Assembly (NCBI RefSeq): GCF_009496285.1
Contig: NZ_WIJK01000006.1
Location: 23,429-87,428 of the forward strand
Direction: 5' to 3'
From: Streptococcus mitis
GTDB taxonomy: Bacteria > Bacillota > Bacilli > Lactobacillales > Streptococcaceae
Length of the DNA stretch: 64,000 nt
Every line of letters begins with the position of its first letter. Position 1 is the stretch's first letter. The translations under genes were made by a program, and so were the position numbers. Positions 16,151-25,743 of the stretch are shown here, in pieces. Under the pieces are notes generated by a model that saw only the letters and a list, made by a program, of their open reading frames with translations, was not told where the DNA came from and did no database searches.

Positions 16151-16888
16151 ATGATAAATTATATCCTTAGTGATTATTTAAAATATAAAAGAACTTTTTT
16201 AAAAAAAATAATCTATATAATACCTATATCTTTGATAATTCTTTCTTATATACTGGCACCACCATATTTTACAGTAGATTCATATAATTGGTGGTATACT
16301 ATAATTATGCCAATTACTTATGCACTGATTCTTGCTTTAATGAATCGATACGAAGATAAAAAAATAAAATATAGGGCAGTTTATCCTCTAAGTATTGATT
16401 TAAGAAAGATTTGGATATCAAAAATTATTGTAGCAAGCTGTTTGATTCTGATGACAAGTTTGGTTCATTTGATAGCAGTTTTAATTGTGCAATTTATTTT
16501 TGGAGAACAAATATTTTTAAGCTATAGCTTTAGTACTTTATTAGTTTCGAGTATAGCATTAGTGGTATCAAGCATATGGCAAATTCCATTTTGCCTACTA
16601 TTAGCTAAAAAGTTTGGTTTTTCTATTAGTCTTATGATAAATGGTTTACTAGGTGTTGTACTTGGAATTATGTTTTCTGCTGGAGATTATTGGTTGTTTT
16701 CCCCATATAGTTGGAGTATAAGAGCTATGGTTCCAATGCTGAAAATTATGCCAAATGGACTACCAGCAGATGCAGGAAATATGATGTTAAACACATCCAT
16801 TTTGCCTCCATGTATCTTCTCAATTCTGTTATTTCTTCTATTATCTTACTTATCATCTATTTGGTTTGCAAAACAGGAGGTGGGATAG
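16151..16888 (+). CDS. Lantibiotic immunity ABC permease subunit (LanE/MutE type)
   Basis: A 245-residue membrane protein with six hydrophobic segments (roughly residues 15-37, 45-65, 95-120, 128-150, 160-185 and 215-240). The start INYILSDYLKYKRTFLKKI and the loop RYEDKKIKYRAVYPLSIDLRKIWISKI match the MutE/EpiE permease family. It begins 2 bases after lanF ends and overlaps the next permease gene by 1 base. It should form the channel of a LanFEG complex with the next gene product. The lantibiotic recognised cannot be predicted. Confidence 0.8.
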   Translation: MINYILSDYLKYKRTFLKKIIYIIPISLIILSYILAPPYFTVDSYNWWYTIIMPITYALILALMNRYEDKKIKYRAVYPLSIDLRKIWISKIIVASCLILMTSLVHLIAVLIVQFIFGEQIFLSYSFSTLLVSSIALVVSSIWQIPFCLLLAKKFGFSISLMINGLLGVVLGIMFSAGDYWLFSPYSWSIRAMVPMLKIMPNGLPADAGNMMLNTSILPPCIFSILLFLLLSYLSSIWFAKQEVG

Positions 16889-17625
16889 TGATAAATATTT
16901 TAAAGTCTGAACTATATAAGATAAAACATACTTGGTTACCCTGGTTATATCTGTTTCTCCCAATACTATTTGTGATTATGATATATGCTGGTTTTAAATT
17001 TACGAGCCTAAGTAGGTATTCAATTGAGGATGTCACATTAAATTATTTGATTACGTTAGGTGCATTGTTCCCGATTATTATTGGTTTTATTACTGCAAAG
17101 GTAATAGAAATGGAAGCAGAAGCAGGTTGTTTTCAGATAATGTTAACTGGTTCGCAATCAAGAACTAGTATGTATATTGGTAAGTTATTATCCTTATTGT
17201 TGTGTGCATCTCTATCACTTGTTTTACTCCAAAGTAGTTTTTTGATGTTTTTTAATTATCAAGAATTTTATGATTTGATATTGGAATTAGTCTTAATGAT
17301 TATCGGAGTTGTTCCGTTATATTTAATACATCTGGTTATTAGCCTCAGATTTGGGAGTGGTGCCTCTATTGGTCTTGGTTTCTTTGAAACATTGATAGCT
17401 CTGCTTGCTGTTACAAGTATGGGGGATAAGATTTGGTATTACATACCAAGTTCTTGGTCTTCAAGACTTTGTGGTCTTTACTTTGTAGATAAAATATCTG
17501 GTGAAAACTTATTTTATTATGAATTTTTTAAATGGTCTTTAGTTGCAACACCAATGATAGTTGTAATTTTATTTGTAAGTTTGATTTGGTTTAATAAATG
17601 GAACGGCAGAACTAATATGGAATAG
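16888..17625 (+). CDS. Lantibiotic immunity ABC permease subunit (LanG/MutG type), GTG start
   Basis: A second 245-residue permease, with six hydrophobic segments and the opening INILKSELYKIKHTWLPW typical of MutG/EpiG proteins. The open frame runs back to 16711, but the GTG at 16888 is the start: it has AGGAGG at 16876-16881 and overlaps the lanE stop by 1 base (TAGTG), giving a length equal to LanE. The different sequence but equal length and helix count fit a heterodimeric permease. Confidence 0.8.
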   Translation: MINILKSELYKIKHTWLPWLYLFLPILFVIMIYAGFKFTSLSRYSIEDVTLNYLITLGALFPIIIGFITAKVIEMEAEAGCFQIMLTGSQSRTSMYIGKLLSLLLCASLSLVLLQSSFLMFFNYQEFYDLILELVLMIIGVVPLYLIHLVISLRFGSGASIGLGFFETLIALLAVTSMGDKIWYYIPSSWSSRLCGLYFVDKISGENLFYYEFFKWSLVATPMIVVILFVSLIWFNKWNGRTNME

Positions 17626-17644
17626 AAATGAAGGTGGTAATAAG

Positions 17645-18304
17645 ATGGTGAAAATATTGGCTATAGATGATGAAATGGATCTTTTGATCTTAATCAAAAA
17701 TATTTTAACGCAAAAATTATACCATGTAGATATTTTTCAAAATCCAACAGAAGTACCTATTTCTAAATTAACAGAGTATGATTTAATCTTGTTAGATATA
17801 ATGATGCCAAAAATCGATGGTATATCTTATTGTAAATCTATTAGAGATAGAGTAGACTGTCCCATCTTATTTTTAACTGCAAAATCTTTGGAAAGTGACA
17901 TTGTTTCGGGTTTATCAACAGGAGCTGATGATTACATTCTAAAACCTTTTGGAGTAAATGAATTAATTGCGAGAGTTGATGCCCATTTACGTCGAGAAAA
18001 CCGAGAGAGACATTTAAGTTTAAATCTTGGAGAAATTAGATTTGATTTATCAGCGAATATAATTTATGTAAATGATAAGAAAATTCCTTTTACAAAATCT
18101 GAGTATCGAATTTGTGAACTTCTGGCACGTAGGCGCGGGCAAGTATTTTCAAGAGAACAGATTTATGAGATGATATTTGGATATGATGGGATAGGTAATT
18201 CTTCAGCTATTTCAGAACATATTAAGAATATTCGCGCAAAACTACAGAAGGAAGGTGTATCTCCAGTTGTAACTGTATGGGGGATTGGATATAAATGGGA
18301 ATAA
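17645..18304 (+). CDS. OmpR-family response regulator (LanR type)
   Basis: A 219-residue transcription factor. The receiver domain has the acidic pair Asp8-Asp9, the phospho-acceptor Asp51 (LLDIMMP), Thr78 and Lys100. The C-terminal winged helix (about 125-219) has FTKSEYRICELL and the recognition region ISEHIKNIRAKL. It lies 19 bases after lanG and overlaps the kinase gene by 10 bases. By analogy with NisRK/SpaRK-type systems it should switch on lanFEG when its kinase senses a lantibiotic or envelope damage. No clear operator repeat was recognised upstream of lanF. Confidence 0.87.
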   Translation: MVKILAIDDEMDLLILIKNILTQKLYHVDIFQNPTEVPISKLTEYDLILLDIMMPKIDGISYCKSIRDRVDCPILFLTAKSLESDIVSGLSTGADDYILKPFGVNELIARVDAHLRRENRERHLSLNLGEIRFDLSANIIYVNDKKIPFTKSEYRICELLARRRGQVFSREQIYEMIFGYDGIGNSSAISEHIKNIRAKLQKEGVSPVVTVWGIGYKWE

Positions 18305-19674
18305 AATTAAAAGGGCAATCGCTAAGAATAATATTTTTAGAATATCTAATAAGTGTAGGAATTGTACTGTTTCTTTCAGTTGGTTTAGTAATTCTGATGT
18401 TCACCACCATGTATTCATTAGGATTTATTTTACCTGCCGATTACACAGAAAATCAGATTTATGAGAGGAAGAATGCGATAGCCAATACAGAGACTTTTGA
18501 TAAAAATCTTATACCAGATAATGCTTCATATCTATTAATTTCAAAGGATGGGAATATCATTACTAGTTCAATGAGTAAAGATGAAGAAGATAGAGCAATT
18601 CGATACTATAATAATGAGAGAGTATATAATACCCCATCTTATAGCTATATAGAAATTTTACGAAATGACGGTTATTGTATTATTCAATATTCAGTAAAAC
18701 CCTATTTTACAAATAAATTCATGGCAAAATATTTTCCTAATGTCAATGTAGTGTATGTCAGTATTCTTATTTTAGTTAGTTTACTAAATACATTGGTTGT
18801 TACAATAGTATGGGCTAAATATCTTGTGAAACAACTCTCACCTATATTTGCTGCTTCCGAAAAAATATCAGAACAAACTTTAGATTTTGACCTGCATTAT
18901 TCAAGAGTCAAAGAATTTAATGAAGTTCTATTTAGTTTAGAGAAAATGAGAAATGCTTTGCAAGAGTCATTAATCAAAGAGTGGATACAGGAAGAAAACA
19001 AGCAAAAACAGATTTCTGCTTTGATACATGACTTGAAAACCCCAGTATCTATTGTTCAAGGAAATGCTGAGTTGCTTAAAAAGACATCTGTGACAGAGGA
19101 CCAGAGTATTTATATAGATTATATACTGAGGAATAGCAATAGAATATCTGAATATATAAAAACACTTCTAATCATGAATAAGAATTCTAATGCCACTGAA
19201 TACCAGCCACAATCGTTGGCAGTAAAAACTGTATCAGAACAATTGGTAACAGTTTCTAAAGAACTAATGTCAATTAATTCTAACAATCTAAAAACTAATG
19301 TAGTAGTTGAAGATGGTATAATGAGTGTAGACTTGAAACTCTTAGAGAGAGCATTGCAAAATGTCTTAGCGAATTCAATTGAAAATAATAATGGAATAGG
19401 TACATTGGAATTGAATTTAAAAACTGTAGATGAATTTTTAGAAATATCAGTATTAGATAACGGGAAAGGTTTTTCTGATATCGATTTAATTCACGCAAAA
19501 GAACAGTTCTATCGTGGAGATTATAGCAGGCATTCTGCAACCAATTATGGTATTGGATTATTTATTACTGAACAAATAATTAAATTACATGGTGGATCAG
19601 TAATCTTGAAAAATAGAGAAGCTTGTCGTGGTGCTGAAGTTAAATTTATATTACCGATACAGAATGATAAATGA
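18295..19674 (+). CDS. Sensor histidine kinase (LanK type)
   Basis: A 459-residue membrane kinase. A first helix (about 11-37), an extracellular domain of about 110 residues and a second helix (about 153-175) precede a HAMP-like linker. The phospho-acceptor is His245 in LIHDLKTP. The ATPase domain shows the N box (ALQNVLANSIEN), DNGKGFS and NYGIGLF. The extracellular domain is much larger than in BceS-type kinases, which have almost none and rely on their transporter, so direct sensing is more likely. It is translationally coupled to the response regulator gene. Confidence 0.87.
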   Translation: MGIKLKGQSLRIIFLEYLISVGIVLFLSVGLVILMFTTMYSLGFILPADYTENQIYERKNAIANTETFDKNLIPDNASYLLISKDGNIITSSMSKDEEDRAIRYYNNERVYNTPSYSYIEILRNDGYCIIQYSVKPYFTNKFMAKYFPNVNVVYVSILILVSLLNTLVVTIVWAKYLVKQLSPIFAASEKISEQTLDFDLHYSRVKEFNEVLFSLEKMRNALQESLIKEWIQEENKQKQISALIHDLKTPVSIVQGNAELLKKTSVTEDQSIYIDYILRNSNRISEYIKTLLIMNKNSNATEYQPQSLAVKTVSEQLVTVSKELMSINSNNLKTNVVVEDGIMSVDLKLLERALQNVLANSIENNNGIGTLELNLKTVDEFLEISVLDNGKGFSDIDLIHAKEQFYRGDYSRHSATNYGIGLFITEQIIKLHGGSVILKNREACRGAEVKFILPIQNDK

Positions 19675-19960
19675 GCCAGATTAACACTTAACTTATGTAA
19701 TAATTAATCTAACAGCCACTAACATCAAACTTTATAACATGTTCATAACTGTATTTAACGTCAATTTGTAAATGTTAACTTCGAACTTTCACTACAAATT
19801 ACACTAAGATAGAATATTATCTAGTATTACTCATACGGTACACAGAGTTTGTTAGTCTGAATATGTCGGAATGAGGGGAAATATTAAAAAACTAATCAAT
19901 AAGTATTAAACTTTATATAAAAAGCAAATAAAGGTGGTTAGTGGAAAAGTTTTTAAAATC
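19675..19960. other. AT-rich gene-free tail of the lantibiotic-protection island
   Basis: Nothing coding is seen. The stretch is AT-rich like the preceding operon and ends at the hairpin repeat at 19964-20010, which may mark the boundary with the core chromosome. Confidence 0.4.
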
Positions 19961-19963
19961 ATA

Positions 19964-20010
19964 AAAACGCATAATAGCAAGTTCTTTAGATACTTGTTAT
20001 TATGCGTTTT
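19964..20010. terminator. Long hairpin terminator, copy 1 of a repeated hairpin family
   Basis: A stem of about 19 bp with one G-T wobble has outer arms AAAACGCATAAT and ATTATGCGTTTT and a loop of about 9 bases. It can terminate both the lan operon and the convergent reductase gene. A second hairpin with the same outer arms is at 57926-57976. Confidence 0.8.
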
Positions 20011-20056
20011 ATCATGAAATTTCACTTGATTTTTTAATAAAATTGTAATTTTGACA

Positions 20057-21025
20057 TTATAGACTTGTAGAGTGTTTTGGTTGTACTTTTTGTTCGGGGT
20101 CAATGTAGTTGATAGCATTATTAACGGCAGTTGGTGCTTCACCTAGACCGGTTGCAATCAAGTCAATCTTACCTTCATAGTAGCAGCAGTCACCGATAGC
20201 ATAAATTCCAGCTTGGCTTGACTCCTGCTTGCTATTGACGATAATCTTGTGGCGGTTAAGGTCTAATCCCCACTTTTTAAGATTACCGACAGAAGATTTA
20301 AAGCCATAGTTGACAAAGAGATGATCTAGTTCAAGGTTTTCGGTCTCATCGGATTTAACTTTTGATATTTCAAGCTTGTCTAAAGTTTTTCCATCTCCAA
20401 GAAGCTGACTTGGCACAAATGGTGTTTTGATAGTCACAGAAGACTCTTGCAATGCTTGGACGCTATGCTCAAGAGCACGGAAGTTATCGCGACGATGCAC
20501 AAGTGTAGTTGGAGCAATCTTTTCAAAAGCTAGTGCCCAGTCAACGGCTGAGTCACCACCACCCAGAATGGTTACCTTCTGACCAGCGTATTGTTGCATA
20601 TTAGAAACATGGTAGTGGATATTGTCGTAGCCTTCAACACCTTCTAATTCGAGTGGACGTGGTTTAAAGGCACCACCACCCATAGCAATAATAACGGTTT
20701 TAGAAGTATGGTTTCCCTTATTAGTTGTAATCTTAAAAACATCATCCTCTTTTTCAATCTCAAGAACAGTTTCATTGAGGTGTACAGGCGTCTCAAACCC
20801 TTCAAGTTGTTCCAAAAGGCGGTTAGTCAATTCTTCCCCTGTGAGGTTTGGAAAACCAGGAACATCGAGAATTTGTTTTTCAGGATATAGGATAGCAGGT
20901 TGACCACCTAGTTGAGGAAGAGAATCGATGATTTGTACTTTGGCTTGACGAAGGTGAGCATAAAAGGCTGCGAAAAGACCGACAGGTCCACCTCCTACAA
21001 TGGTGATATCATATAGTTCAGACAT
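20057..21025 (-). CDS. Ferredoxin/flavodoxin--NADP reductase, thioredoxin-reductase-like type
   Basis: A 322-residue flavoenzyme that passes electrons between NADPH and ferredoxin or flavodoxin. It has two dinucleotide motifs, VGGGPVGLFAAFYA (residues 10-23) for FAD and LGGGDSAVDWALAF (about 155-168) for NADP, and YAIGDCCYYEGKI near the C terminus. The CxxC redox pair of true thioredoxin reductases is absent, which places it in the YumC-type FNR group. It is monocistronic and divergent from cdaA. The small ferredoxin at 5542-5739 is a candidate partner. Confidence 0.9.
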   Translation of the reverse strand: MSELYDITIVGGGPVGLFAAFYAHLRQAKVQIIDSLPQLGGQPAILYPEKQILDVPGFPNLTGEELTNRLLEQLEGFETPVHLNETVLEIEKEDDVFKITTNKGNHTSKTVIIAMGGGAFKPRPLELEGVEGYDNIHYHVSNMQQYAGQKVTILGGGDSAVDWALAFEKIAPTTLVHRRDNFRALEHSVQALQESSVTIKTPFVPSQLLGDGKTLDKLEISKVKSDETENLELDHLFVNYGFKSSVGNLKKWGLDLNRHKIIVNSKQESSQAGIYAIGDCCYYEGKIDLIATGLGEAPTAVNNAINYIDPEQKVQPKHSTSL

Positions 21026-21159
21026 GGTTTCTCCTTAATTCATTTCTATCATTTTATTCTATCATATTTTCTACCAATTTAAAATGAAGTAGGGGGAAGA
21101 AAATTTTCATATAAAATGATATAATGAAGAGTAGCTTTTTTATGGAGAGGAGGCCCAGA

Positions 21160-22017
21160 ATGAATTTTCAGCAATTATCTAATCTTCAATACTGGTCTAG
21201 TTTGTTTTCCAGTCCTTGGAGTATTCTGATAAATGTGATTGATATTCTTATCGTTGCCTATATCTTATACCAATTTACAAAATCAATTGCAGGAACCAAG
21301 ATTATGATTCTGGTTCGAGGTGTTTTAGTGTTTATCTTAGCTCAGATAGCAGCAAATACCCTAGGCTTAACAACTATTTCCTGGTTGATCAATCAATTGA
21401 TTACTTACGGTGTTATCGCAGCGGTTGTTATTTTTTCTCCAGAAATTCGGACAGGTTTAGAGCGCTTGGGCCGTGCGACTGATTTCTTTTCAAGTACACC
21501 AATGAGTTCAGAAGAACAGATGATTCAGGCCTTTGTTAAAGCAGTTGAATATATGAGCCCACGAAAAATTGGAGCACTGGTATCAGTTCAGCGTGTCAGA
21601 ACCTTGCAGGAATATATATCTACTGGGATTCCTTTAGATGCTAAGATTTCTGCAGAACTCTTAATCAATATCTTCATTCCAAACACACCTTTACATGATG
21701 GTGCAGTCATTATAAAAGGTGATCGAATAGCTGTAACATCTGCTTATCTTCCACTTACTGAAGACACTGGTATTTCTAAGGAGTTTGGAACGCGACACCG
21801 TGCAGCCATTGGTTTATCTGAGGTTTCTGATGCTCTCACTTTTGTGGTATCAGAGGAAACTGGAGGTATTTCCATTACCTATAATGGTGTCTTTAAGCAT
21901 GATTTAACGATGGAAGAATTTGAGGAAGAACTACGTCGTATACTGATTCCGGAAAATTCACAAGAGCCAAGTTTATCAGAGCGTATATTAGGAGGCTGGA
22001 AGAATGAAAAAAAATAG
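21160..22017 (+). CDS. cdaA: Diadenylate cyclase CdaA
   Basis: A 285-residue membrane-bound enzyme that makes c-di-AMP from two ATP. Three N-terminal helices (about 20-85) are followed by the DAC domain with the DGA motif at residues 180-182 and the RHR motif at 212-214. The ATG at 21160 is chosen over 21124 because a GAGGAGG lies upstream and it gives the family length. It overlaps cdaR by 14 bases and is followed by glmM, the conserved cdaA-cdaR-glmM operon in which CdaR and GlmM modulate the cyclase. A TATAAT at about 21117 belongs to its promoter. Confidence 0.96.
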   Translation: MNFQQLSNLQYWSSLFSSPWSILINVIDILIVAYILYQFTKSIAGTKIMILVRGVLVFILAQIAANTLGLTTISWLINQLITYGVIAAVVIFSPEIRTGLERLGRATDFFSSTPMSSEEQMIQAFVKAVEYMSPRKIGALVSVQRVRTLQEYISTGIPLDAKISAELLINIFIPNTPLHDGAVIIKGDRIAVTSAYLPLTEDTGISKEFGTRHRAAIGLSEVSDALTFVVSEETGGISITYNGVFKHDLTMEEFEEELRRILIPENSQEPSLSERILGGWKNEKK

Positions 22018-22795
22018 TTTATATATCATCTCCTCACTCCTCTTTGCTTGCGTTTTATTTATTTACGCTACCTCTATTAATTATCAAAATAATAATAATG
22101 CAAGACCGGCTCGAACAGAAACTTATACCAATACGGTCGTAAATGTACCAATTGATATTCAGTACGATAGTGAGCAGTATTTTATTAGTGGTTTTAGTTC
22201 AGAAGTAACGGTATTTTTAACTGGATCCAATCGAGTGACCTTGGCTAGTGAGATGCAAGAAAGCACTCGTAAATTTAAGGTTACTGCAGATTTAACACAG
22301 GCGACAGAAGGAACGGTTGAAGTACCCTTGACCATTGAAAATCTTCCGAGCGGTTTAACAGCCCTAGCAACACCGCAGAAAATCACCGTTAAAATTGGGA
22401 AGAAAGCAACACGGGATAATTTACCAGTCACTCCACAGATTGACTCTGGTAAGGTTGATGAACGAATTCTCATCGATAGTGTGACTGTTTCAGATGAACG
22501 CGTTTCGGTTACTAGTGATGCTGATACCTTATCCAAGATTGATAAGATTGTGGCTGTTTTACCAACTAGTGAAAAAATTACAGGAAATTATACGGGTTCA
22601 GTTCCTCTACAAGCTATTGATAAGAATGGAACAGTTTTACCAACGGTGATTAAACCGTATGAAACAACCATGAAGATAACAACGAAACAAGTTCGATCAG
22701 CAAGTAGTTCTAGCTCATCAACGACAAGCTCATCTTCGGGCAGTTCGTCTTCAACTGGTTCTGAAACCAAGCCAGACTCTTCAAAAAAAGATTAA
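22004..22795 (+). CDS. cdaR: CdaA regulatory protein CdaR (YbbR domains)
   Basis: A 263-residue protein with one N-terminal membrane helix (about 5-24) and an extracytoplasmic part of two YbbR repeats (about 45-120 and 130-215). It ends in a low-complexity Ser/Thr tail (about 225-255). YbbR proteins of this operon bind CdaA and modulate c-di-AMP production. The AGGAGG ribosome site lies inside the end of cdaA, so the two are translationally coupled. Confidence 0.93.
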   Translation: MKKNSLYIISSLLFACVLFIYATSINYQNNNNARPARTETYTNTVVNVPIDIQYDSEQYFISGFSSEVTVFLTGSNRVTLASEMQESTRKFKVTADLTQATEGTVEVPLTIENLPSGLTALATPQKITVKIGKKATRDNLPVTPQIDSGKVDERILIDSVTVSDERVSVTSDADTLSKIDKIVAVLPTSEKITGNYTGSVPLQAIDKNGTVLPTVIKPYETTMKITTKQVRSASSSSSSTTSSSSGSSSSTGSETKPDSSKKD

Positions 22796-22820
22796 TAAAA
22801 CAATAGAAAAGGATAAAAAA

Positions 22821-24170
22821 ATGGGTAAATATTTTGGAACGGACGGAGTCCGTGGAGAAGCAAACGTAGAACTTACGCCAGAATTAGCTTTTAAGTTGGG
22901 ACGTTTTGGAGGTTATGTTCTCAGTCAACATACGACTGAAGCACCGAAAGTGTTTGTAGGACGTGACACTCGTATCTCAGGTCAAATGCTAGAAGCGGCT
23001 TTGATTGCTGGTCTCCTTTCAGTCGGAATTCACGTTTATAAACTAGGCGTTCTTGCAACACCAGCAGTAGCTTATCTTGTTAAAACTGAAGGTGCAAGCG
23101 CAGGTGTTATGATTTCAGCAAGTCATAACCCAGCCCTTGATAACGGAATTAAATTCTTTGGTGGTGACGGCTTTAAACTAGACGATGACAAAGAAGCAGA
23201 AATCGAAGCCTTGCTTGATGCAAGTGAAGATAGTCTTCCACGTCCAAGTGCAGAAGGTTTGGGTACTGTTGTTGACTACCCAGAAGGTTTGCGTAAGTAT
23301 GAAGCCTACCTTGTTTCAACTGGAACTCCTCTTGAAGGGATGAAGGTTGCCTTGGACACTGCTAACGGAGCAGCTGCAACAAGTGCTCGTCAAATTTTTG
23401 CAGACCTAGGTGCTCAATTAACAGTTATTGGTGAAACACCAGATGGTCTTAACATCAACTTGAACGTTGGTTCAACTCATCCAGAAGCCTTGCAAGAACT
23501 TGTAAAAGAAAGTCAATCTGCCATTGGTTTAGCCTTTGATGGGGACAGTGACCGTTTGATTGCTGTTGATGAAAATGGCGAAATTGTCGATGGTGACAAG
23601 ATTATGTACATTATTGGTAAATACCTTTCTGAAAAAGGTCAATTGGCTCAAAATACCATTGTAACAACAGTTATGTCTAACCTTGGTTTCCATAAGGCCT
23701 TGGATCGTGAAGGGATCAATAAAGCAGTCACTGCTGTTGGAGACCGTTATGTCGTTGAAGAAATGAGAAAATCTGGCTACAATCTCGGTGGTGAGCAGTC
23801 AGGTCACGTTATCTTGATGGACTATAATACTACTGGTGATGGTCAACTTTCAGCGGTTCAATTGGCGAAGATCATGCAAGAAACAGGTAAGAGCTTGTCT
23901 CAATTGGCCTCAGAAGTGACCATTTACCCACAAAAATTAGTCAATATCCGAGTTGAAAATGCCATGAAAGAAAAAGCTATGGAAGTGCCAGCTATCAAGG
24001 CCATTATCGAGAAGATGGAAGCAGAAATGGCAGGCAATGGTCGCATCCTCGTTCGCCCAAGTGGAACGGAGCCACTCTTGCGTGTCATGGCTGAAGCCCC
24101 AACCACTGAGGAAGTAGACTACTATGTAGACACTATTGCTGAAGTTGTTAAAACTGAGATTGGTATTTAG
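22821..24170 (+). CDS. glmM: Phosphoglucosamine mutase
   Basis: A 449-residue alpha-D-phosphohexomutase that converts glucosamine 6-phosphate to glucosamine 1-phosphate for UDP-GlcNAc and so for peptidoglycan. The opening [10 protein letters not shown] is the family start. The phosphoserine is Ser101 in [12 protein letters not shown], the Mg-binding loop is AFDGDSDRL, the sugar-binding loop is GGEQSGH, and the phosphate-binding loop is [11 protein letters not shown] near the C terminus. It is the third gene of the c-di-AMP operon. Confidence 0.97.
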   Translation: MGKYFGTDGVRGEANVELTPELAFKLGRFGGYVLSQHTTEAPKVFVGRDTRISGQMLEAALIAGLLSVGIHVYKLGVLATPAVAYLVKTEGASAGVMISASHNPALDNGIKFFGGDGFKLDDDKEAEIEALLDASEDSLPRPSAEGLGTVVDYPEGLRKYEAYLVSTGTPLEGMKVALDTANGAAATSARQIFADLGAQLTVIGETPDGLNINLNVGSTHPEALQELVKESQSAIGLAFDGDSDRLIAVDENGEIVDGDKIMYIIGKYLSEKGQLAQNTIVTTVMSNLGFHKALDREGINKAVTAVGDRYVVEEMRKSGYNLGGEQSGHVILMDYNTTGDGQLSAVQLAKIMQETGKSLSQLASEVTIYPQKLVNIRVENAMKEKAMEVPAIKAIIEKMEAEMAGNGRILVRPSGTEPLLRVMAEAPTTEEVDYYVDTIAEVVKTEIGI

Positions 24171-24235
24171 TAAATCTAGCAGAAAATAAAAAAATATGGT
24201 ACAATGGCAACTATATTGTACCAATGGAGATGAAA

Positions 24236-24610
24236 ATGAATTTAAAACGTGAACAAGAATTTGTTAGTCAGTATCACTTCGATGCGCGTAACTTTGAATG
24301 GGAAAATGAAAATGGAGCACCCGAAACTAAGGTAGATGTAAACTTTCAGTTGCTTCAGCATGATCAAGAAAATCAAGTTACCTCTTTAGTAGTTGTTTTG
24401 AGCTTTATGATTGTCTTTGATAGATTTGTCATTAGTGGAACGATTTCTCAAGTCAATCATGTTGAAGGTCGTATTATCGACCAACCAAGTGATTTCAGCC
24501 AAGAAGAGGTTGAGACACTAGCTCGTCCATGTTTGGATATGCTTAATCGTTTGACTTATGAAGTAACAGAAATTGCCCTTGATATACCGGGAATTAATTT
24601 GGAGTTTTAA
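24236..24610 (+). CDS. DUF1149 family protein
   Basis: A 124-residue cytoplasmic protein of the streptococcal DUF1149 family, whose fold is related to SecB-type chaperones. There are no enzyme motifs. Beta-rich segments (VDVNFQLLQ, VVVLSFMIVFDRFVISGTISQ) are followed by a C-terminal helix. The ATG at 24236 is used rather than 24224, since the GGAGA ribosome site lies between them. It is separated from glmM by 65 bases and ends 3 bases before the degV-type gene. Confidence 0.85.
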   Translation: MNLKREQEFVSQYHFDARNFEWENENGAPETKVDVNFQLLQHDQENQVTSLVVVLSFMIVFDRFVISGTISQVNHVEGRIIDQPSDFSQEEVETLARPCLDMLNRLTYEVTEIALDIPGINLEF

Positions 24611-24613
24611 GAA

Positions 24614-25462
24614 ATGAAATTAGCGGTCATAACAGACTCATCTGCTTTTCTACAAGCGGAAACCTTGCGGAAAGAAGATTTATTTGTGCTAGACATTCCT
24701 GTGAATATCGATGGACAGGAGTATGTTGAAGGTGTAAATCTAACCGCTCAAGAATTTTATGAAAAAATGGCTTCAGCAAGCGAATTGCCAAAAACGAGTC
24801 AACCAAGTATTGCCAAGTTGTATGAAATTTTATCATTATTAAAAGATAAAGGCTATACACATGCTTTGGGGCTTTTCCTATCTTCTGGAATTTCAGGATT
24901 TCACCAAAACATCCAGTATATGACGGATGAGTTCGAAGGTCTAACCATTGCTTTTCCTGATACTCGAATTACAAGTGCACCACTAGGTTTCATGGTGGAA
25001 AGTGTGTTTCAATGGTCTGAGCAGGGAGATGATTTCCAGTCTATACTAGATAAGTTAACAGAACAGATTGAAAATACCTCAGCCTTTATTATGGTGGATG
25101 ATCTTGACCATCTGGTTAAGGGGGGACGTCTTTCAAATGGTGCGGCCATTTTAGGGAATCTCCTTAGTATCAAGCCAATCTTATACTTCAATGACCAAGG
25201 TGTGATAGAAGTATATGAAAAGGTTCGTACAGAGAAAAAGGCTACCAAACGCTTGGTTGAAATTGTTAAAGAAGCAACAGCTATTGGGAATTACCAGATT
25301 ACTGTCATTCACGGGAATGCTCCTCAAAAAGCAGCAGATTTGCGCCAGCTTTTGATAGATGGCGGAGTGGCTACAGATGTTTCAATTGCAACCTTCGGTA
25401 GTGTTATTGGGACTCACCTGGGAGAAGGAAGTATTGCTCTGGGCTATACACCCATAATCTAG
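24614..25462 (+). CDS. DegV family fatty-acid-binding protein
   Basis: A 282-residue two-domain protein of the DegV/FakB family. The opening [10 protein letters not shown] and the SQPS motif (about residues 60-63) belong to the fatty-acid-binding pocket, and the second domain has [11 protein letters not shown] and a GYTPII-type C terminus. FakB proteins present a bound fatty acid to the FakA kinase for phosphorylation. No fakA is in the window, and which DegV paralogue this is cannot be settled. It is the last gene before the 111-bp repeats. Confidence 0.88.
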   Translation: MKLAVITDSSAFLQAETLRKEDLFVLDIPVNIDGQEYVEGVNLTAQEFYEKMASASELPKTSQPSIAKLYEILSLLKDKGYTHALGLFLSSGISGFHQNIQYMTDEFEGLTIAFPDTRITSAPLGFMVESVFQWSEQGDDFQSILDKLTEQIENTSAFIMVDDLDHLVKGGRLSNGAAILGNLLSIKPILYFNDQGVIEVYEKVRTEKKATKRLVEIVKEATAIGNYQITVIHGNAPQKAADLRQLLIDGGVATDVSIATFGSVIGTHLGEGSIALGYTPII

Positions 25463-25463
25463 A

Positions 25464-25730
25464 CTATTTTTCATGGACAGTTAAGGTCCTTTGTATCTTA
25501 GAAATTGAACACGGACTACCTACCTCTTGAAAAAAGATGCCTGTCTAGCCTTTCGTGTATAGTCAGCGCCATTCCCTATTTTTCATGGGCAGCTAAGGTC
25601 CTTTGTATCTTAAAATTGAACACGCCTAGAACCCTGTGTGAAAAAGATAGTTCTTCCAAGGAGTAGATACTCCTTGCTCAGACCTCCTATTTTCACTTTG
25701 TGTTCTTACAGACTTTGTATCTTAAATAGG
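25464..25730 (+). repeat. Three tandem units of about 111 bp in front of dapB
   Basis: Units begin at 25464, 25576 and 25687 (spacings 112 and 111). Units 1 and 2 share almost all of their first 49 bases (CTATTTTTCATGG..TTTGTATCTTA..ATTGAACACG). The third keeps the CTATTTT start and the CTTTGTATCTTAAA core and then runs into the dapB ribosome site. Unit 2 contains a perfect AAGGAGTA/TACTCCTT hairpin (25659-25676). In unit 3, CCTATTT (25686-25692) can pair with AAATAGG (25724-25730), which covers part of the dapB Shine-Dalgarno region. No reading frame is supported. Confidence 0.75.
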
Positions 25731-25743
25731 AGTAGAGATTGAG

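Noticed and set aside
15453..19674. BceABRS-type bacitracin resistance module
   Set aside because: The permeases are two short 245-residue six-helix proteins instead of one 650-residue ten-helix BceB, and the kinase has a large outside domain.
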